Assembly (NCBI RefSeq): GCF_036227485.1
Contig: NZ_CP109479.1
Span: 1,860,001-1,924,000, forward strand
Length of the DNA stretch: 64,000 nucleotides
Source of the DNA: Streptomyces sp. NBC_01451
Lineage (GTDB): Bacteria > Actinomycetota > Actinomycetes > Streptomycetales > Streptomycetaceae
Direction of reading: 5' to 3'
Part shown: piece by piece, positions 56,044 to 64,000 of the stretch
Position numbering within the stretch: position 1 is the first letter of the stretch
Layout: each line of letters begins with the position of its first letter
Notes under the pieces: generated by a model
Seen by the model: only the letters and a program-made list of their open reading frames with translations
Database searches by the model: none
Told to the model about the DNA's origin: nothing
Made by a program: the position numbers and the translations under genes

Positions 56044-56580
56044 GTGACGACCGGAGCCACCGTATGGCTCACGGGTCTGCCGAGCGCCGGCAAGACCACC
56101 ATCGCGTACGAACTGGCCGGCCGGCTGCGCGAGGAGGGCCACCTCGTCGAGGTGCTGGACGGCGACGAGATCCGTGAGTTCATCTCGGCGGGCCTCGGCT
56201 TCAGCCGCGAGGACCGGCACACGAACGTGCAGCGCATCGGCTTCCTCGCCGAACTGCTCGCCCGTAACGGCGTGAAGACGCTGGTCCCGGTGATCGCGCC
56301 GTACGCGGACAGCCGCGAGGCCGTGCGCAAGCGGCACCAGGAGAGCGGCACGGCGTACGTCGAGGTGCATGTGGCGACCCCGGTCGAGGTGTGCTCCGTA
56401 CGCGATGTGAAGGGTCTGTACGCCAAGCAGGCGGCGGGCGAGCTGACCGGGCTCACCGGGGTCGACGACCCCTACGAGGAGCCCGAGACGCCGGATCTGC
56501 GGATCGAGTCGCAGGACCAGACCGTCCAGGAGTCCGCGGCGGCCGTCCACGCGCTGCTCACCGAGAGGGGACTGGCATGA
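56044..56580 (+). CDS. cysC: Adenylylsulfate kinase
   Basis: 178 aa from GTG 56044, chosen because AGGAGA lies 5 nt upstream and the length is normal for the family. The ATG at 55999 (TGATG overlap with cysH) would add 15 residues of unlikely sequence. It phosphorylates APS to PAPS. P-loop GLPSAGKTT, DGDEIRE, SREDRHTNVQRIGFLAELLARNG, and DVKGLYAKQAAGEL. Its coexistence with an APS-specific CysH suggests that PAPS is used for sulfation or that flux is divided. Overlaps cysD by 4 bp. Confidence 0.92.
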   Translation: MTTGATVWLTGLPSAGKTTIAYELAGRLREEGHLVEVLDGDEIREFISAGLGFSREDRHTNVQRIGFLAELLARNGVKTLVPVIAPYADSREAVRKRHQESGTAYVEVHVATPVEVCSVRDVKGLYAKQAAGELTGLTGVDDPYEEPETPDLRIESQDQTVQESAAAVHALLTERGLA

Positions 56581-57518
56581 CGACGCCCGTTGTCAAGGTG
56601 CACGGGGGCCCGACCGACGCCCCGTACACCCTCTCCCACCTGGACGCCCTTGAGTCCGAGGCGGTGCACATCTTCCGTGAGGTGGCGGGTGAGTTCGAGC
56701 GGCCGGTGATCCTGTTCTCCGGTGGCAAGGACTCCATCGTCATGCTGCACCTGGCCCTGAAGGCGTTCGCGCCGGCGGCGATCCCCTTCTCGCTGCTGCA
56801 CGTCGACACCGGGCACAACTTCCCCGAGGTCCTGGAGTACCGCGACCGGGCGGTGGCGGCTCATGGGCTGCGGCTGCACGTCGCCTCCGTGCAGGAGTAC
56901 ATCGACCGCGGAGTGCTGAAGGAGCGTCCGGACGGGACCCGCAACCCGCTCCAGACGCTGCCGCTGACCGAGAAGATCCAGGCGGAGAAGTTCGACGCCG
57001 TCTTCGGCGGCGGCCGACGCGACGAGGAGAAGGCCCGGGCGAAGGAACGCGTGTTCTCGCTGCGGGACGAGTTCTCCCAGTGGGACCCCCGCCGCCAGCG
57101 CCCCGAGCTGTGGAATCTGTACAACGGGCGGCACGCGCCCGGCGAGCACGTCCGGGTGTTCCCCTTGAGCAACTGGACCGAGCTGGATGTCTGGCAGTAC
57201 ATCGCCCGCGAGGGCATCGAGCTGCCGGACATCTACTTCGCGCACGAGCGTGAGGTGTTCCAGCGGGCCGGGATGTGGCTGACCGCCGGTGAGTGGGGCG
57301 GGCCCAGGGCGGACGAGACCGTCGAGAAGCGGCAGGTCCGCTACCGCACGGTCGGCGACATGTCCTGCACCGGAGCCGTCGACTCGGACGCGAGCACGCT
57401 GGCCGACGTGATCGCGGAGATCGCCGCCTCCCGGCTGACCGAGCGGGGCGCCACCCGCGCCGACGACAAGATGTCCGAGGCCGCGATGGAAGACCGCAAG
57501 CGCGAGGGGTACTTCTAG
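56577..57518 (+). CDS. cysD: Sulfate adenylyltransferase subunit 2
   Basis: 313 aa from ATG 56577. Together with CysN it forms APS from sulfate and ATP. PP-loop FSGGKDSIVMLHLA, HVDTGHNFPEV, AVFGGGRRDEEKARAKERVFS, PLSNWTELDVWQYI and terminal KREGYF are all characteristic. Three bases separate it from cysN. Confidence 0.96.
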   Translation: MTTPVVKVHGGPTDAPYTLSHLDALESEAVHIFREVAGEFERPVILFSGGKDSIVMLHLALKAFAPAAIPFSLLHVDTGHNFPEVLEYRDRAVAAHGLRLHVASVQEYIDRGVLKERPDGTRNPLQTLPLTEKIQAEKFDAVFGGGRRDEEKARAKERVFSLRDEFSQWDPRRQRPELWNLYNGRHAPGEHVRVFPLSNWTELDVWQYIAREGIELPDIYFAHEREVFQRAGMWLTAGEWGGPRADETVEKRQVRYRTVGDMSCTGAVDSDASTLADVIAEIAASRLTERGATRADDKMSEAAMEDRKREGYF

Positions 57519-57520
57519 CC

Positions 57521-58849
57521 ATGAGCACGACCACGGAACTCTCCGAGACCACGCTCCTGCGGTTCGCCACCGCCGGTTCCGTCGACGACGGCAAGTCCAC
57601 CCTCGTGGGGCGGCTGCTGCACGACTCCAAGTCGATCCTCACCGATCAGTTGGAGGCCGTCGAGCGCGCCTCGGCGAGCCGCGGCCAGGAGGCCCCCGAC
57701 CTCGCCCTGCTCACCGACGGCCTGCGCGCCGAGCGCGAGCAGGGCATCACGATCGACGTGGCGTACCGCTACTTCGCCACCCCGAAGCGCCGGTTCATCC
57801 TCGCCGACACGCCCGGCCACGTGCAGTACACCCGCAACATGGTGACGGGTGCCTCCACGGCCGAGCTGACGGTGATCCTGATCGACGCCCGCAACGGCGT
57901 CGTCGAGCAGACCCGGCGGCACGCCGCCCTCGCGGCGCTGCTGCGTGTCCCGCACGTGGTCCTCGCGGTCAACAAGATGGACCTGGTCGGCTACCAGGAG
58001 TCCGTGTTCGCCGCCATCGCCGAGGAGTTCACGGCGTACGCGCTGGAGCTGGGCGTCCCGGAGATCACCACGATCCCGATCTCGGCGCTGGCCGGCGACA
58101 ACGTGGTGGACCCGTCCGCGAACATGGACTGGTACGGCGGGCCGACCTTCCTGGAGCACCTGGAGACGGTCCCGGTCGCCCACGACCTGAGCCACTGCCA
58201 CGCCCGCCTCCCCGTGCAGTACGTGATCCGGCCGCAGACCGCCGAACACCCCGACTACCGGGGTTACGCGGGCCAGATCGCCGCCGGTTCCTTCCGCGTC
58301 GGCGAGTCCGTGACGGTCCTGCCGTCCGGCCACGCGTCGAAGATCGCCGGTATCGACCTGCTCGGCGTGCCGGTCGACATCGCGTACACCACGCAGTCGG
58401 TGACCGTCCTGCTGGAGGACGACATCGACATCTCGCGCGGCGACCTGATCGTGCCCAGCAAGGACGCGCCGCCGACCACGCAGGACGTCGAGGCGACCGT
58501 GTGCCATGTCGCCGACGCACCGCTGACGGTCGGCCACCGGGTGCTCCTCAAGCACGGCACCCGCACGGTCAAGGCGATCGTCAAGGACATCCCGTCCCGT
58601 CTCACGCTCGACGACCTGTCCCTGCACCCGCACCCGGGACAGCTCGTCGCCAACGACATCGGCCGCGTGAAGATCCGCACCGCGGAGCCGCTGCCCGTCG
58701 ACTCGTACGCCGACTCCCGGCGCACCGGTTCGTTCATCCTGATCGACCCGAACGACGGCACCACGCTCACCGCGGGCATGGTCGGCGAGTCGTTCGCGTC
58801 CCCGGAGCCCGTCAAGGACACCACCGAGGACGACGGGTGGGACTTCTGA
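57521..58849 (+). CDS. cysN: Sulfate adenylyltransferase subunit 1 (GTPase)
   Basis: 442 aa from ATG 57521. EF-Tu-like GTPase that drives APS formation: G1 GSVDDGKST, G2 REQGITIDVAYRYF, G3 DTPGHVQY, G4 NKMD, G5 ISAL, followed by two beta-barrel domains. No fused CysC kinase domain, consistent with the separate cysC upstream. Last biosynthetic gene of the operon; a short open frame and the transporter genes follow. Confidence 0.96.
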   Translation: MSTTTELSETTLLRFATAGSVDDGKSTLVGRLLHDSKSILTDQLEAVERASASRGQEAPDLALLTDGLRAEREQGITIDVAYRYFATPKRRFILADTPGHVQYTRNMVTGASTAELTVILIDARNGVVEQTRRHAALAALLRVPHVVLAVNKMDLVGYQESVFAAIAEEFTAYALELGVPEITTIPISALAGDNVVDPSANMDWYGGPTFLEHLETVPVAHDLSHCHARLPVQYVIRPQTAEHPDYRGYAGQIAAGSFRVGESVTVLPSGHASKIAGIDLLGVPVDIAYTTQSVTVLLEDDIDISRGDLIVPSKDAPPTTQDVEATVCHVADAPLTVGHRVLLKHGTRTVKAIVKDIPSRLTLDDLSLHPHPGQLVANDIGRVKIRTAEPLPVDSYADSRRTGSFILIDPNDGTTLTAGMVGESFASPEPVKDTTEDDGWDF

Positions 58850-58850
58850 C

Positions 58851-58955
58851 ATGAGATCCACCGATTTCTACTCCACGTTCGCGAAGGAGGGCGGCCGCGT
58901 CGGCAGCGGCGTCCTCGGCAGCGGGCAGGGCGGGGTGGCGCGATGTGCGTGCTGA
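58851..58955 (+). CDS. Possible 34-aa peptide between cysN and the importer
   Basis: ATG 58851 begins 1 nt after the cysN stop. The frame (MRSTDFYSTFAKEGG..., ending RCAC then TGA at 58953-58955) is followed 123 bp later by the binding-protein start. Two of its last three codons are Cys, which would suit a cysteine-sensing leader. There is no ribosome-binding site other than coupling to cysN, so it may be chance. Confidence 0.35.
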   Translation: MRSTDFYSTFAKEGGRVGSGVLGSGQGGVARCAC

Positions 58956-59078
58956 CGTACGCGCACCGCCTGCGCGCCCTGTCCCCCCACCGGACGTCCC
59001 GACATCGACGAAGACCTGCCGACCTCCCGGCCACGACCTGAGGGCGTGACCGCCGGGCCTCCGAGAGGAAACCCTCCC

Positions 59079-60227
59079 GTGCCTGCCAACCTCCCCCTTT
59101 CTCGACTTCGCTCGAATGGGGGCACCCCCATCGCCCTCCTCCGCCGCAGCCTCGCCGCAGTGGCCGTGCTCCCCCTTCTGACGCTCGCCGCCTGCGGTTA
59201 CGGGTCGGAATCGACGGACGACAGCTCCAAGGCGAAGGTCGCCGCCGGTGCCCAGAAGGTCGACGGGCTCGGCTCCGTCAAGATCGGTTACTTCGGCAAC
59301 CTGACGCACGGCACCGCGCTGGTCGCTGTGAACAAGGGCTACTTCCAGAAGGCGCTCGGCGCCACGGAAGCGAAGTACCAGGTCTTCAACGCCGGCCCCT
59401 CCGAGATCGAGGCCCTCAACTCGGGCTCCATCGACATCGGCTGGATCGGCCCCTCCCCGGCGATCAACGGCTACACCAAGTCCAAGGGCACCAACCTCCG
59501 CATCATCGGCGGTTCGGCGTCCGGTGGTGTGAAGCTCGTCGTCAACCCGAAGAAGATCAAGTCCGTCAAGGACGTCAAGGGCAAGAAGATCGCCACCCCG
59601 CAGCTGGGCAACACCCAGGACGTGGCGTTCCTCAACTGGATCGCCGACCAGGGCTGGAAGGTCGACGCGGAGAGCGGCAAGGGCGACGTGTCGGTCGTCC
59701 GCACCGACAACAAGGTCACCCCCGACGCCTACAAGTCCGGCTCCATCGACGGCGCCTGGGTGCCGGAGCCGACCGCGTCCAAGCTGGTCGCCGAGGGCGC
59801 CAAGGTGCTGCTCGACGAGGCGGACCTGTGGCCGGACAAGAAGTTCGTGATCACGAACATCATCGTGTCGCAGAAATTCCTCAAGGAGCACCCGAAGGCC
59901 GTCGAGGCGGTCCTGAAGGCCTCCGTCGACACCAACAAGTGGATCAACGCCAACTCCGACGCGGCGAAGGCCGCTGCCAACGCGCAGCTCGCGATCGACT
60001 CCGGCAAGGCGCTGAAGCCCGAGGTCATCGACCCGGCGTGGAAGTCCATCCAGTTCACCAACGACCCGCTGGCCTCCACCCTCAACTCCGAGGCGGAGCA
60101 CGCGGTCAAGGCCGGTCTGCTGGAGGACCCGCTGCTCAAGGGCATCTACGACCTCACGCCTCTCAACAACGTCCTGAAGGCCGCGGGCGAGAGCCCGGTC
60201 GACGACGCCGGTCTCGGCGTCCAGTAG
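59079..60227 (+). CDS. Sulfonate/sulfate-type ABC transporter substrate-binding lipoprotein
   Basis: 382 aa from GTG 59079 (GAGAGG upstream). Signal peptide with lipobox LAAC, lipidated C39. Family of SsuA/TauA-like periplasmic proteins: VKIGYFGNLTHGTALVAVNKGYFQKALG, FNAGPSEIEALNSGSIDIGWIGPSPAINGY, GGVKLVVNPKKIKSVKDVKGKKIATPQLGNTQDV. It feeds the ATPase and permease that follow, importing sulfonate, sulfate or a related sulfur source. Codons about 5-18 derive from a repeat that looks inserted into the signal-peptide N-region (59091-59131). Confidence 0.92.
   Translation: MPANLPLSRLRSNGGTPIALLRRSLAAVAVLPLLTLAACGYGSESTDDSSKAKVAAGAQKVDGLGSVKIGYFGNLTHGTALVAVNKGYFQKALGATEAKYQVFNAGPSEIEALNSGSIDIGWIGPSPAINGYTKSKGTNLRIIGGSASGGVKLVVNPKKIKSVKDVKGKKIATPQLGNTQDVAFLNWIADQGWKVDAESGKGDVSVVRTDNKVTPDAYKSGSIDGAWVPEPTASKLVAEGAKVLLDEADLWPDKKFVITNIIVSQKFLKEHPKAVEAVLKASVDTNKWINANSDAAKAAANAQLAIDSGKALKPEVIDPAWKSIQFTNDPLASTLNSEAEHAVKAGLLEDPLLKGIYDLTPLNNVLKAAGESPVDDAGLGVQ
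59091..59131. repeat. Palindromic repeat element inside the signal-peptide coding region
   Basis: It contains CTCGACTTCGCTCGA followed by ATGGGGGCACCCCCAT, two adjacent short hairpins. It resembles the short extragenic palindromes with TCGACTTCGCTCGA and GGGGG/CCCCC parts that are scattered through Streptomyces genomes, recognised from memory. Here it is in frame and translated. Confidence 0.55.
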
Positions 60228-60262
60228 TCCCGATCCCCGAGAGCTCCCAGGAGGTGACGACC

Positions 60263-61048
60263 ATGGCCACCGCGATCGCCAAGGCCGAACAGGCCGAGTC
60301 AGTCGAGTACGCCGCCCGAATCGAGCACGTATCGAAGTCCTTCGCCGGGCCCGCCGGGCAGCAACTCGTCCTCGACGACATCACGCTCGATGTCGCACCG
60401 GGTGAGTTCGTCACCCTCCTGGGGGCCTCGGGCTGCGGCAAGTCCACACTGCTCAACCTCGTCGCCGGTCTCGACGACCCGAGCGCCGGCAGCATCAGGA
60501 CCGACGGGCGTCCTGCCCTGATGTTCCAGGAGCACGCCCTCTTCCCGTGGCTGACCGCGGGCAGGAACATCGAACTCGCCTTGAAACTGGGGGGAGTTCC
60601 GAAGAACGAGCGGCGCGGGCGCGCCGACGAGCTGCTCGCCCTCGTCCGGTTGCAGGGCTCGTACGACAAGCGGGTGCACGAGCTGTCCGGCGGTATGCGC
60701 CAGCGGGTCGCACTGGCCCGGGCGCTGGCGCAGGAGAGCCGACTCCTGCTGATGGACGAGCCGTTCGCGGCGCTCGACGCGATCACGCGTGACGTCCTGC
60801 ACGACGAGCTGACCCGGATCTGGGCCGAGACGGGCGTCTCCGTCCTGTTCGTCACGCACAACGTGCGGGAGGCGGTACGGCTCGCGCAGCGCGTCGTCCT
60901 GCTGTCGTCCCGGCCGGGCCGGGTGGCGCACGAGTGGACGGTCGACATCCCGCAGCCGCGCCGCATCGAGGACGCCCCCGTGGCCGAACTGTCCATCGAG
61001 ATCACCGAACAACTGCGTGGGGAGATCCGCCGTCATGGCCAGCAGTGA
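60263..61048 (+). CDS. Sulfonate/sulfate-type ABC transporter ATPase
   Basis: 261 aa from ATG 60263 with CAGGAGGTG 7 nt upstream. SsuB/TauB-like: Walker A LGASGCGKST, Q-loop MFQEHALFPWLT, signature LSGGMRQRVALARAL, Walker B LLLMDEPFAALD, switch H in LFVTHNVREAV. It energises the importer. It overlaps the permease start by 14 bp. Confidence 0.93.
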   Translation: MATAIAKAEQAESVEYAARIEHVSKSFAGPAGQQLVLDDITLDVAPGEFVTLLGASGCGKSTLLNLVAGLDDPSAGSIRTDGRPALMFQEHALFPWLTAGRNIELALKLGGVPKNERRGRADELLALVRLQGSYDKRVHELSGGMRQRVALARALAQESRLLLMDEPFAALDAITRDVLHDELTRIWAETGVSVLFVTHNVREAVRLAQRVVLLSSRPGRVAHEWTVDIPQPRRIEDAPVAELSIEITEQLRGEIRRHGQQ

Positions 61049-61952
61049 CACGAAGTCGGGCCCGACGGACACCCAGGACCGGTCCGACAGCAACCAGCAG
61101 ACCGGCGGCCTGGAGGCCGGTCTGGACGCCCTGGAGAACGTGGCCACCACGCGCACGCCCTTCTCGGTGACCTTCCGCGCCAAGATCCTTCCGCCGCTCG
61201 TCGCAACCGGCGTGGTGCTGCTGGTCTGGCAGGCACTGATCACCTTCAACGTCGTCAGCGACCCGACCAAGCTGCCCTCGCCCGGGGACGTGGCGGCCGA
61301 GTTCAAGGACGCCTGGCTGGAGGGCAAGCTCCTCGGCTACATCTGGACCAGTGTCGAGCGCGGTCTGCTCGGCTTCCTGCTGGCGCTGGCGATCGGGACC
61401 CCGCTGGGTCTGGTCGTGGCCCGGGTGAAGTTCGTCCGGGCGGCGATCGGACCGGTCCTGTCGGGTCTCCAGTCGCTGCCGTCGGTGGCCTGGGTGCCGC
61501 CGGCGGTCCTGTGGCTGGGTCTGAACAACTCGATGATGTACGCGGTGATCCTGCTCGGCGCGGTCCCGTCCATCGCCAACGGCCTGGTCTCCGGCATCGA
61601 CCAGGTGCCGCCGCTGTTCCTGCGGGCGGGCCGCACGATGGGCGCGACCGGCTGGAAGGGCGCCTGGCACATCGTCCTGCCCGCCTCGCTGCCGGGCTAT
61701 CTGGCCGGTCTGAAGCAGGGCTGGGCGTTCTCCTGGCGCTCGCTGATGGCGGCGGAGATCATCGCCTCCTCGCCCGACCTGGGCATCGGTCTGGGCGCGC
61801 TGCTGGAGAACGGCCGCAACGCCAGCTCCATGCCGATGATCTTCGAGGCGATCTTCCTGATCCTCTTCGTCGGTATCGCCGTCGACCTGCTCATCTTCAG
61901 CCCGCTGGAACGACGGGTGCTGCGCAGCCGCGGTCTCCTGGTGGCGAGCTGA
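61035..61952 (+). CDS. Sulfonate/sulfate-type ABC transporter permease
   Basis: 305 aa from ATG 61035 (GGAGATCC upstream). About six spans after an about 55-residue hydrophilic N-terminus. The SsuC-type EAA region reads FLRAGRTMGATGWKGAWHIVLPASLPGYLAGLKQG. It works as a homodimer with the ATPase and binding lipoprotein. The chelatase gene starts 4 bp after its stop. Confidence 0.92.
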   Translation: MASSDTKSGPTDTQDRSDSNQQTGGLEAGLDALENVATTRTPFSVTFRAKILPPLVATGVVLLVWQALITFNVVSDPTKLPSPGDVAAEFKDAWLEGKLLGYIWTSVERGLLGFLLALAIGTPLGLVVARVKFVRAAIGPVLSGLQSLPSVAWVPPAVLWLGLNNSMMYAVILLGAVPSIANGLVSGIDQVPPLFLRAGRTMGATGWKGAWHIVLPASLPGYLAGLKQGWAFSWRSLMAAEIIASSPDLGIGLGALLENGRNASSMPMIFEAIFLILFVGIAVDLLIFSPLERRVLRSRGLLVAS

Positions 61953-61956
61953 GCCC

Positions 61957-62718
61957 ATGCACAAGCAGCCGGTCCGCCCCGTCCTCGTGGTCGTCGCCCA
62001 CGGCAGCCGCGACCCGCGGCACGCGGCGACCGTGCACGCCCTCGTGCGGCGCGTACGGTCGCTGCGGCCGGGGCTGCGCGTGGAGACCGGCTTCCTGGAC
62101 TTCAACATCCCTTCCGTACAAGGGGTGCTGGAGTCCCTGGCGGCGGAGGGCGTCCGTGACGTGGTCGCCCTCCCCCTCCTCCTGACCCGCGCCTTCCATG
62201 CCAAGGCGGACATCCCGGCGGTCCTGCGGGAGGCTCCGGGGCGGCTGAACATCCGTCAGGCGGATGTGCTGGGCCCGTCCCCGCTGCTCCTCTCGGCGCT
62301 CGAACGGCGCCTGTACGAGGCGGGGTTGACGCCCGCCGACAAGTCCTCGACCGGGGTCGTGCTGGCCTCGGCGGGGTCCACCGACCCGGAGGCGATCGCA
62401 GTGATCGCTGACATCGCGCGGGAGTGGCGGCACACCGGTTGGTGCGCCGTGCGGCCTGCGTTCGCCTCCGCGTCCCTTCCCCGGACCGAGGACGCCGTAC
62501 GGGAGTTGCGGGAGCTGGGCTGCGAGCGGGTCGCCGTCGCGCCCTACGTCCTCGCCCCCGGCTTCCTCCCCGACCGCATCGCGCGGGGCGCGGCCCGGGC
62601 GGACGTACTCGCGGACGTCCTTGGACCGGCACCCGAGGTGGCCCGGCTGCTGCTGCGGCGCTACGCGGAGGCGGCGGCGCGGGTGCCGTTGCCGGGGCGG
62701 GCCCCGGTGAGCGCGTAG
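61957..62718 (+). CDS. Sirohydrochlorin ferrochelatase-like protein (CbiX/SirB)
   Basis: 253 aa from ATG 61957. Two CbiX-type halves: VLVVVAHGSRDPRHAATVHAL with the metal-binding His, GFLDFNIPSVQGVLE, VVALPLLLTRAFHAKADIPAVL (second His), and in the second half ERVAVAPYVLAPGFLPDRI. It inserts iron or cobalt into sirohydrochlorin; in this operon the likely product is siroheme for the sulfite reductase. Last gene of the operon. Confidence 0.9.
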   Translation: MHKQPVRPVLVVVAHGSRDPRHAATVHALVRRVRSLRPGLRVETGFLDFNIPSVQGVLESLAAEGVRDVVALPLLLTRAFHAKADIPAVLREAPGRLNIRQADVLGPSPLLLSALERRLYEAGLTPADKSSTGVVLASAGSTDPEAIAVIADIAREWRHTGWCAVRPAFASASLPRTEDAVRELRELGCERVAVAPYVLAPGFLPDRIARGAARADVLADVLGPAPEVARLLLRRYAEAAARVPLPGRAPVSA

Positions 62719-62770
62719 GTGTTGTCCCGGCTCGCCCGAATCGCCGTGCGGGCAGCCTGAGTTCGGGTGG

Positions 62771-63817
62771 TCACTCCTCCGGGTCCCGCCCGTCGGCCGC
62801 CGACGGCCGGTCGGACAGTGCCTCGTCCGCGAGCCGTACGAGTTCCGCCGACGGCAGCGACCCCGCCGGCCGCCGTTCCCGTGCGAACGTGTCGGCCAGT
62901 CGTTGCAGCAGTTCGTTCAGGGGTGTCGGTACGCCGTGCAGGCGTCCCAGGAACGCGATCTCGCCGTTGAGGTAGTCGGTCTCGACCGTGCCGGTGCCCC
63001 GGCTCAGGGACTGCCAGGTGGAGCCGCCGCCGGGCTCGGTGCCGGGCAGCGGCAGCAGAGTGATCCTGTCGCCGCGCCTGGCCTTCGTCTCCGCGGCACT
63101 CGCGTACGGGATCCCGGCCGCCGCGAGCACCGACTCGCCCTCGGCGTACACCCGTTGGCGCAGCCGCTCGCTCTCCTCGCTGTCCGCCGCACCGCTGAGC
63201 GCCCGGATGGCGTTGCCCAGGTTGGTGAGCAGCTTGGCGTACTGCCAGCGTGCCACGTCCGGTACGACCGGGGCCTCGAACTCCGCCTTCTCCAGGTCGG
63301 CGCCGATCCGGCGGACCGTGTCGTCGGTGCCGTGCGGGTAGCGGCCGAGGAAGAGGATGCCGGTGAGGGGGGCGCCCGGGGCGGAGACGATGCCGGGTTC
63401 CTCGTAGGCCGCGGGGAGCCAGACGCAGACGCCGTACACCCGCCGGAAGCGGCGCAGCGCGAGTCGCGGGCTCTCCACGCCGTTCTGCGCGCACAGCAAC
63501 GGCAGCCGTTCGGCCGCCGTACCGCCACCCTCGACGGGCACCGGCCCCCAGGCCGCCAGAGCGGCCTCGCTGTCCTGCGTCTTGACCGCGAGGACGAGTA
63601 CGTCGTCGGCGCGCAGTTCTCCGAGTCCGGCGGGTCCGTCGACGGTCGGCAGGCGGTACGTGTGCGTCCCGTCCGGTGTGACCAGCCGCAGCCCGTGCGC
63701 GCGCAGCGCCTCGTACTGGGCGCCCCGGGCGACGAGCACGACCTCGTGCCCCGCCCCGGCCAGCCGCCCGCCGACGGCACCGCCGACCGCTCCTGCTCCG
63801 ATGATGACGTAGCGCAT
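62771..63817 (-). CDS. Ketopantoate reductase-family oxidoreductase
   Basis: 348 aa from ATG 63815-63817. Rossmann N-terminus MRYVIIGAGAVGGAVGGRLAGAGHEVVLVARG (NADP-binding GxGxxG), DDVLVLAVKTQDSEAAL, CAQNGVES, and a C-terminal helical domain with KLLTNLGNAIRALSG and PLPGTEPGGGSTWQSLSRGTGTVETDYLNGEIAFLGRLHGVPTPLN, which carries the family Lys, Asn and Ser residues. Whether it makes pantoate or reduces another 2-keto acid is uncertain. Divergent from an aldo/keto reductase, 49 bp away. Confidence 0.88.
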   Translation of the reverse strand: MRYVIIGAGAVGGAVGGRLAGAGHEVVLVARGAQYEALRAHGLRLVTPDGTHTYRLPTVDGPAGLGELRADDVLVLAVKTQDSEAALAAWGPVPVEGGGTAAERLPLLCAQNGVESPRLALRRFRRVYGVCVWLPAAYEEPGIVSAPGAPLTGILFLGRYPHGTDDTVRRIGADLEKAEFEAPVVPDVARWQYAKLLTNLGNAIRALSGAADSEESERLRQRVYAEGESVLAAAGIPYASAAETKARRGDRITLLPLPGTEPGGGSTWQSLSRGTGTVETDYLNGEIAFLGRLHGVPTPLNELLQRLADTFARERRPAGSLPSAELVRLADEALSDRPSAADGRDPEE

Positions 63818-63853
63818 GGCGGCCAGCCTGCCATGGTGCGTGCACCGCACAGG

Positions 63854-63859
63854 TAGCGT
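63854..63859 (+). promoter_or_regulatory. -10 box of leaderless promoter (aldo/keto reductase)
   Basis: TAGCGT, 7 nt, then ATG 63867. No ribosome-binding site. Confidence 0.45.
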
Positions 63860-63866
63860 CCGTCGC

Positions 63867-64000
63867 ATGGCTTCGGAAAGTTTCACCATCGGCGGCGAGT
63901 TCACGGTCCGTCGCCTCGGTTACGGCACGGCCCAGCTGACCGGCCCCGGCTACTGGGGCCCGCGCGGCGGCCCTGACGACGCGGTGGCCGTGCTGCGCCG
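63867..64000 (+). CDS. Aldo/keto reductase, N-terminal fragment
   Basis: 44 codons before the window ends. MASESFTIGGEFTVRRLGYGTAQLTGPGYWGPRGGPDDAVAVLR fits the first strand and helix of aldo/keto reductases (LGYGTAQLTG). Substrate not predictable from this part. Confidence 0.85.
   Translation, partial: MASESFTIGGEFTVRRLGYGTAQLTGPGYWGPRGGPDDAVAVLR

Overview
The window is about 72% GC, with strong third-position GC bias, GTG starts, Tat signals, ATGA/GTGA overlaps and repeated TAnnnT boxes 6-7 nt before start codons. It is a Streptomyces (or very close actinomycete) chromosome segment. No rRNA, tRNA, CRISPR, transposase or phage genes were seen. All calls come from reading the sequence; no database search was run.

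Layout. 1-4837: the end of 6-phosphogluconate dehydrogenase (gnd), a sigma-like/anti-sigma-like membrane protein with an extracellular CBM2, a radical SAM protein with unusual cysteine spacing, and alditol oxidase. 4998-12505: a ROK regulator, a sugar ABC importer (binding protein plus two permeases, no ATPase) and a GH2 beta-galactosidase. A 14-bp motif is shared by the regulator and importer promoters. 12590-15223: a three-gene ABC-2 exporter. 15937-21327: a secreted phosphodiesterase-like protein, an alpha/beta hydrolase, a PEP mutase-family protein, a secreted protein of unknown function and a LysE exporter. 21426-29445: a secreted plant-polysaccharide locus with rhamnogalacturonan acetylesterase, PL4 rhamnogalacturonan lyase, two GH43 enzymes and an anchored beta-helix surface protein, with candidate operators in both divergent promoters. 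29711-37209: DUF1737, an amino-acid permease divergent from homocysteine methyltransferase, a carboxylesterase, a VOC protein, an AraC-type regulator and a YihY/BrkB membrane protein.

37873-47421 is the most interesting part. It is a compact six-gene cluster: membrane acyltransferase; carrier protein fused to a polylysine-synthetase-type membrane domain; NRPS adenylation-carrier protein; Fe/2-oxoglutarate dioxygenase; and SbnB- and SbnA-like enzymes that make L-2,3-diaminopropionate. It looks like a split non-ribosomal poly-amino-acid (NAPAA) pathway for a diaminopropionate-based, possibly hydroxylated and acylated, cationic polymer or oligomer. The first gene has a TTA codon at position 3, which suggests bldA control, and is preceded by 660 bp of AT-richer non-coding DNA.

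47522-53008: an AidB-like acyl-CoA dehydrogenase, a GAF-domain regulator, a secreted protein and a GNAT acetyltransferase. 53159-62718: the assimilatory sulfur operon, with a 27-aa leader peptide, sulfite reductase, a small zinc ribbon, cysH, cysC, cysD, cysN, a sulfonate/sulfate-type ABC importer and a sirohydrochlorin chelatase that supports siroheme supply. The window closes with a ketopantoate-reductase-family gene divergent from the start of an aldo/keto reductase.
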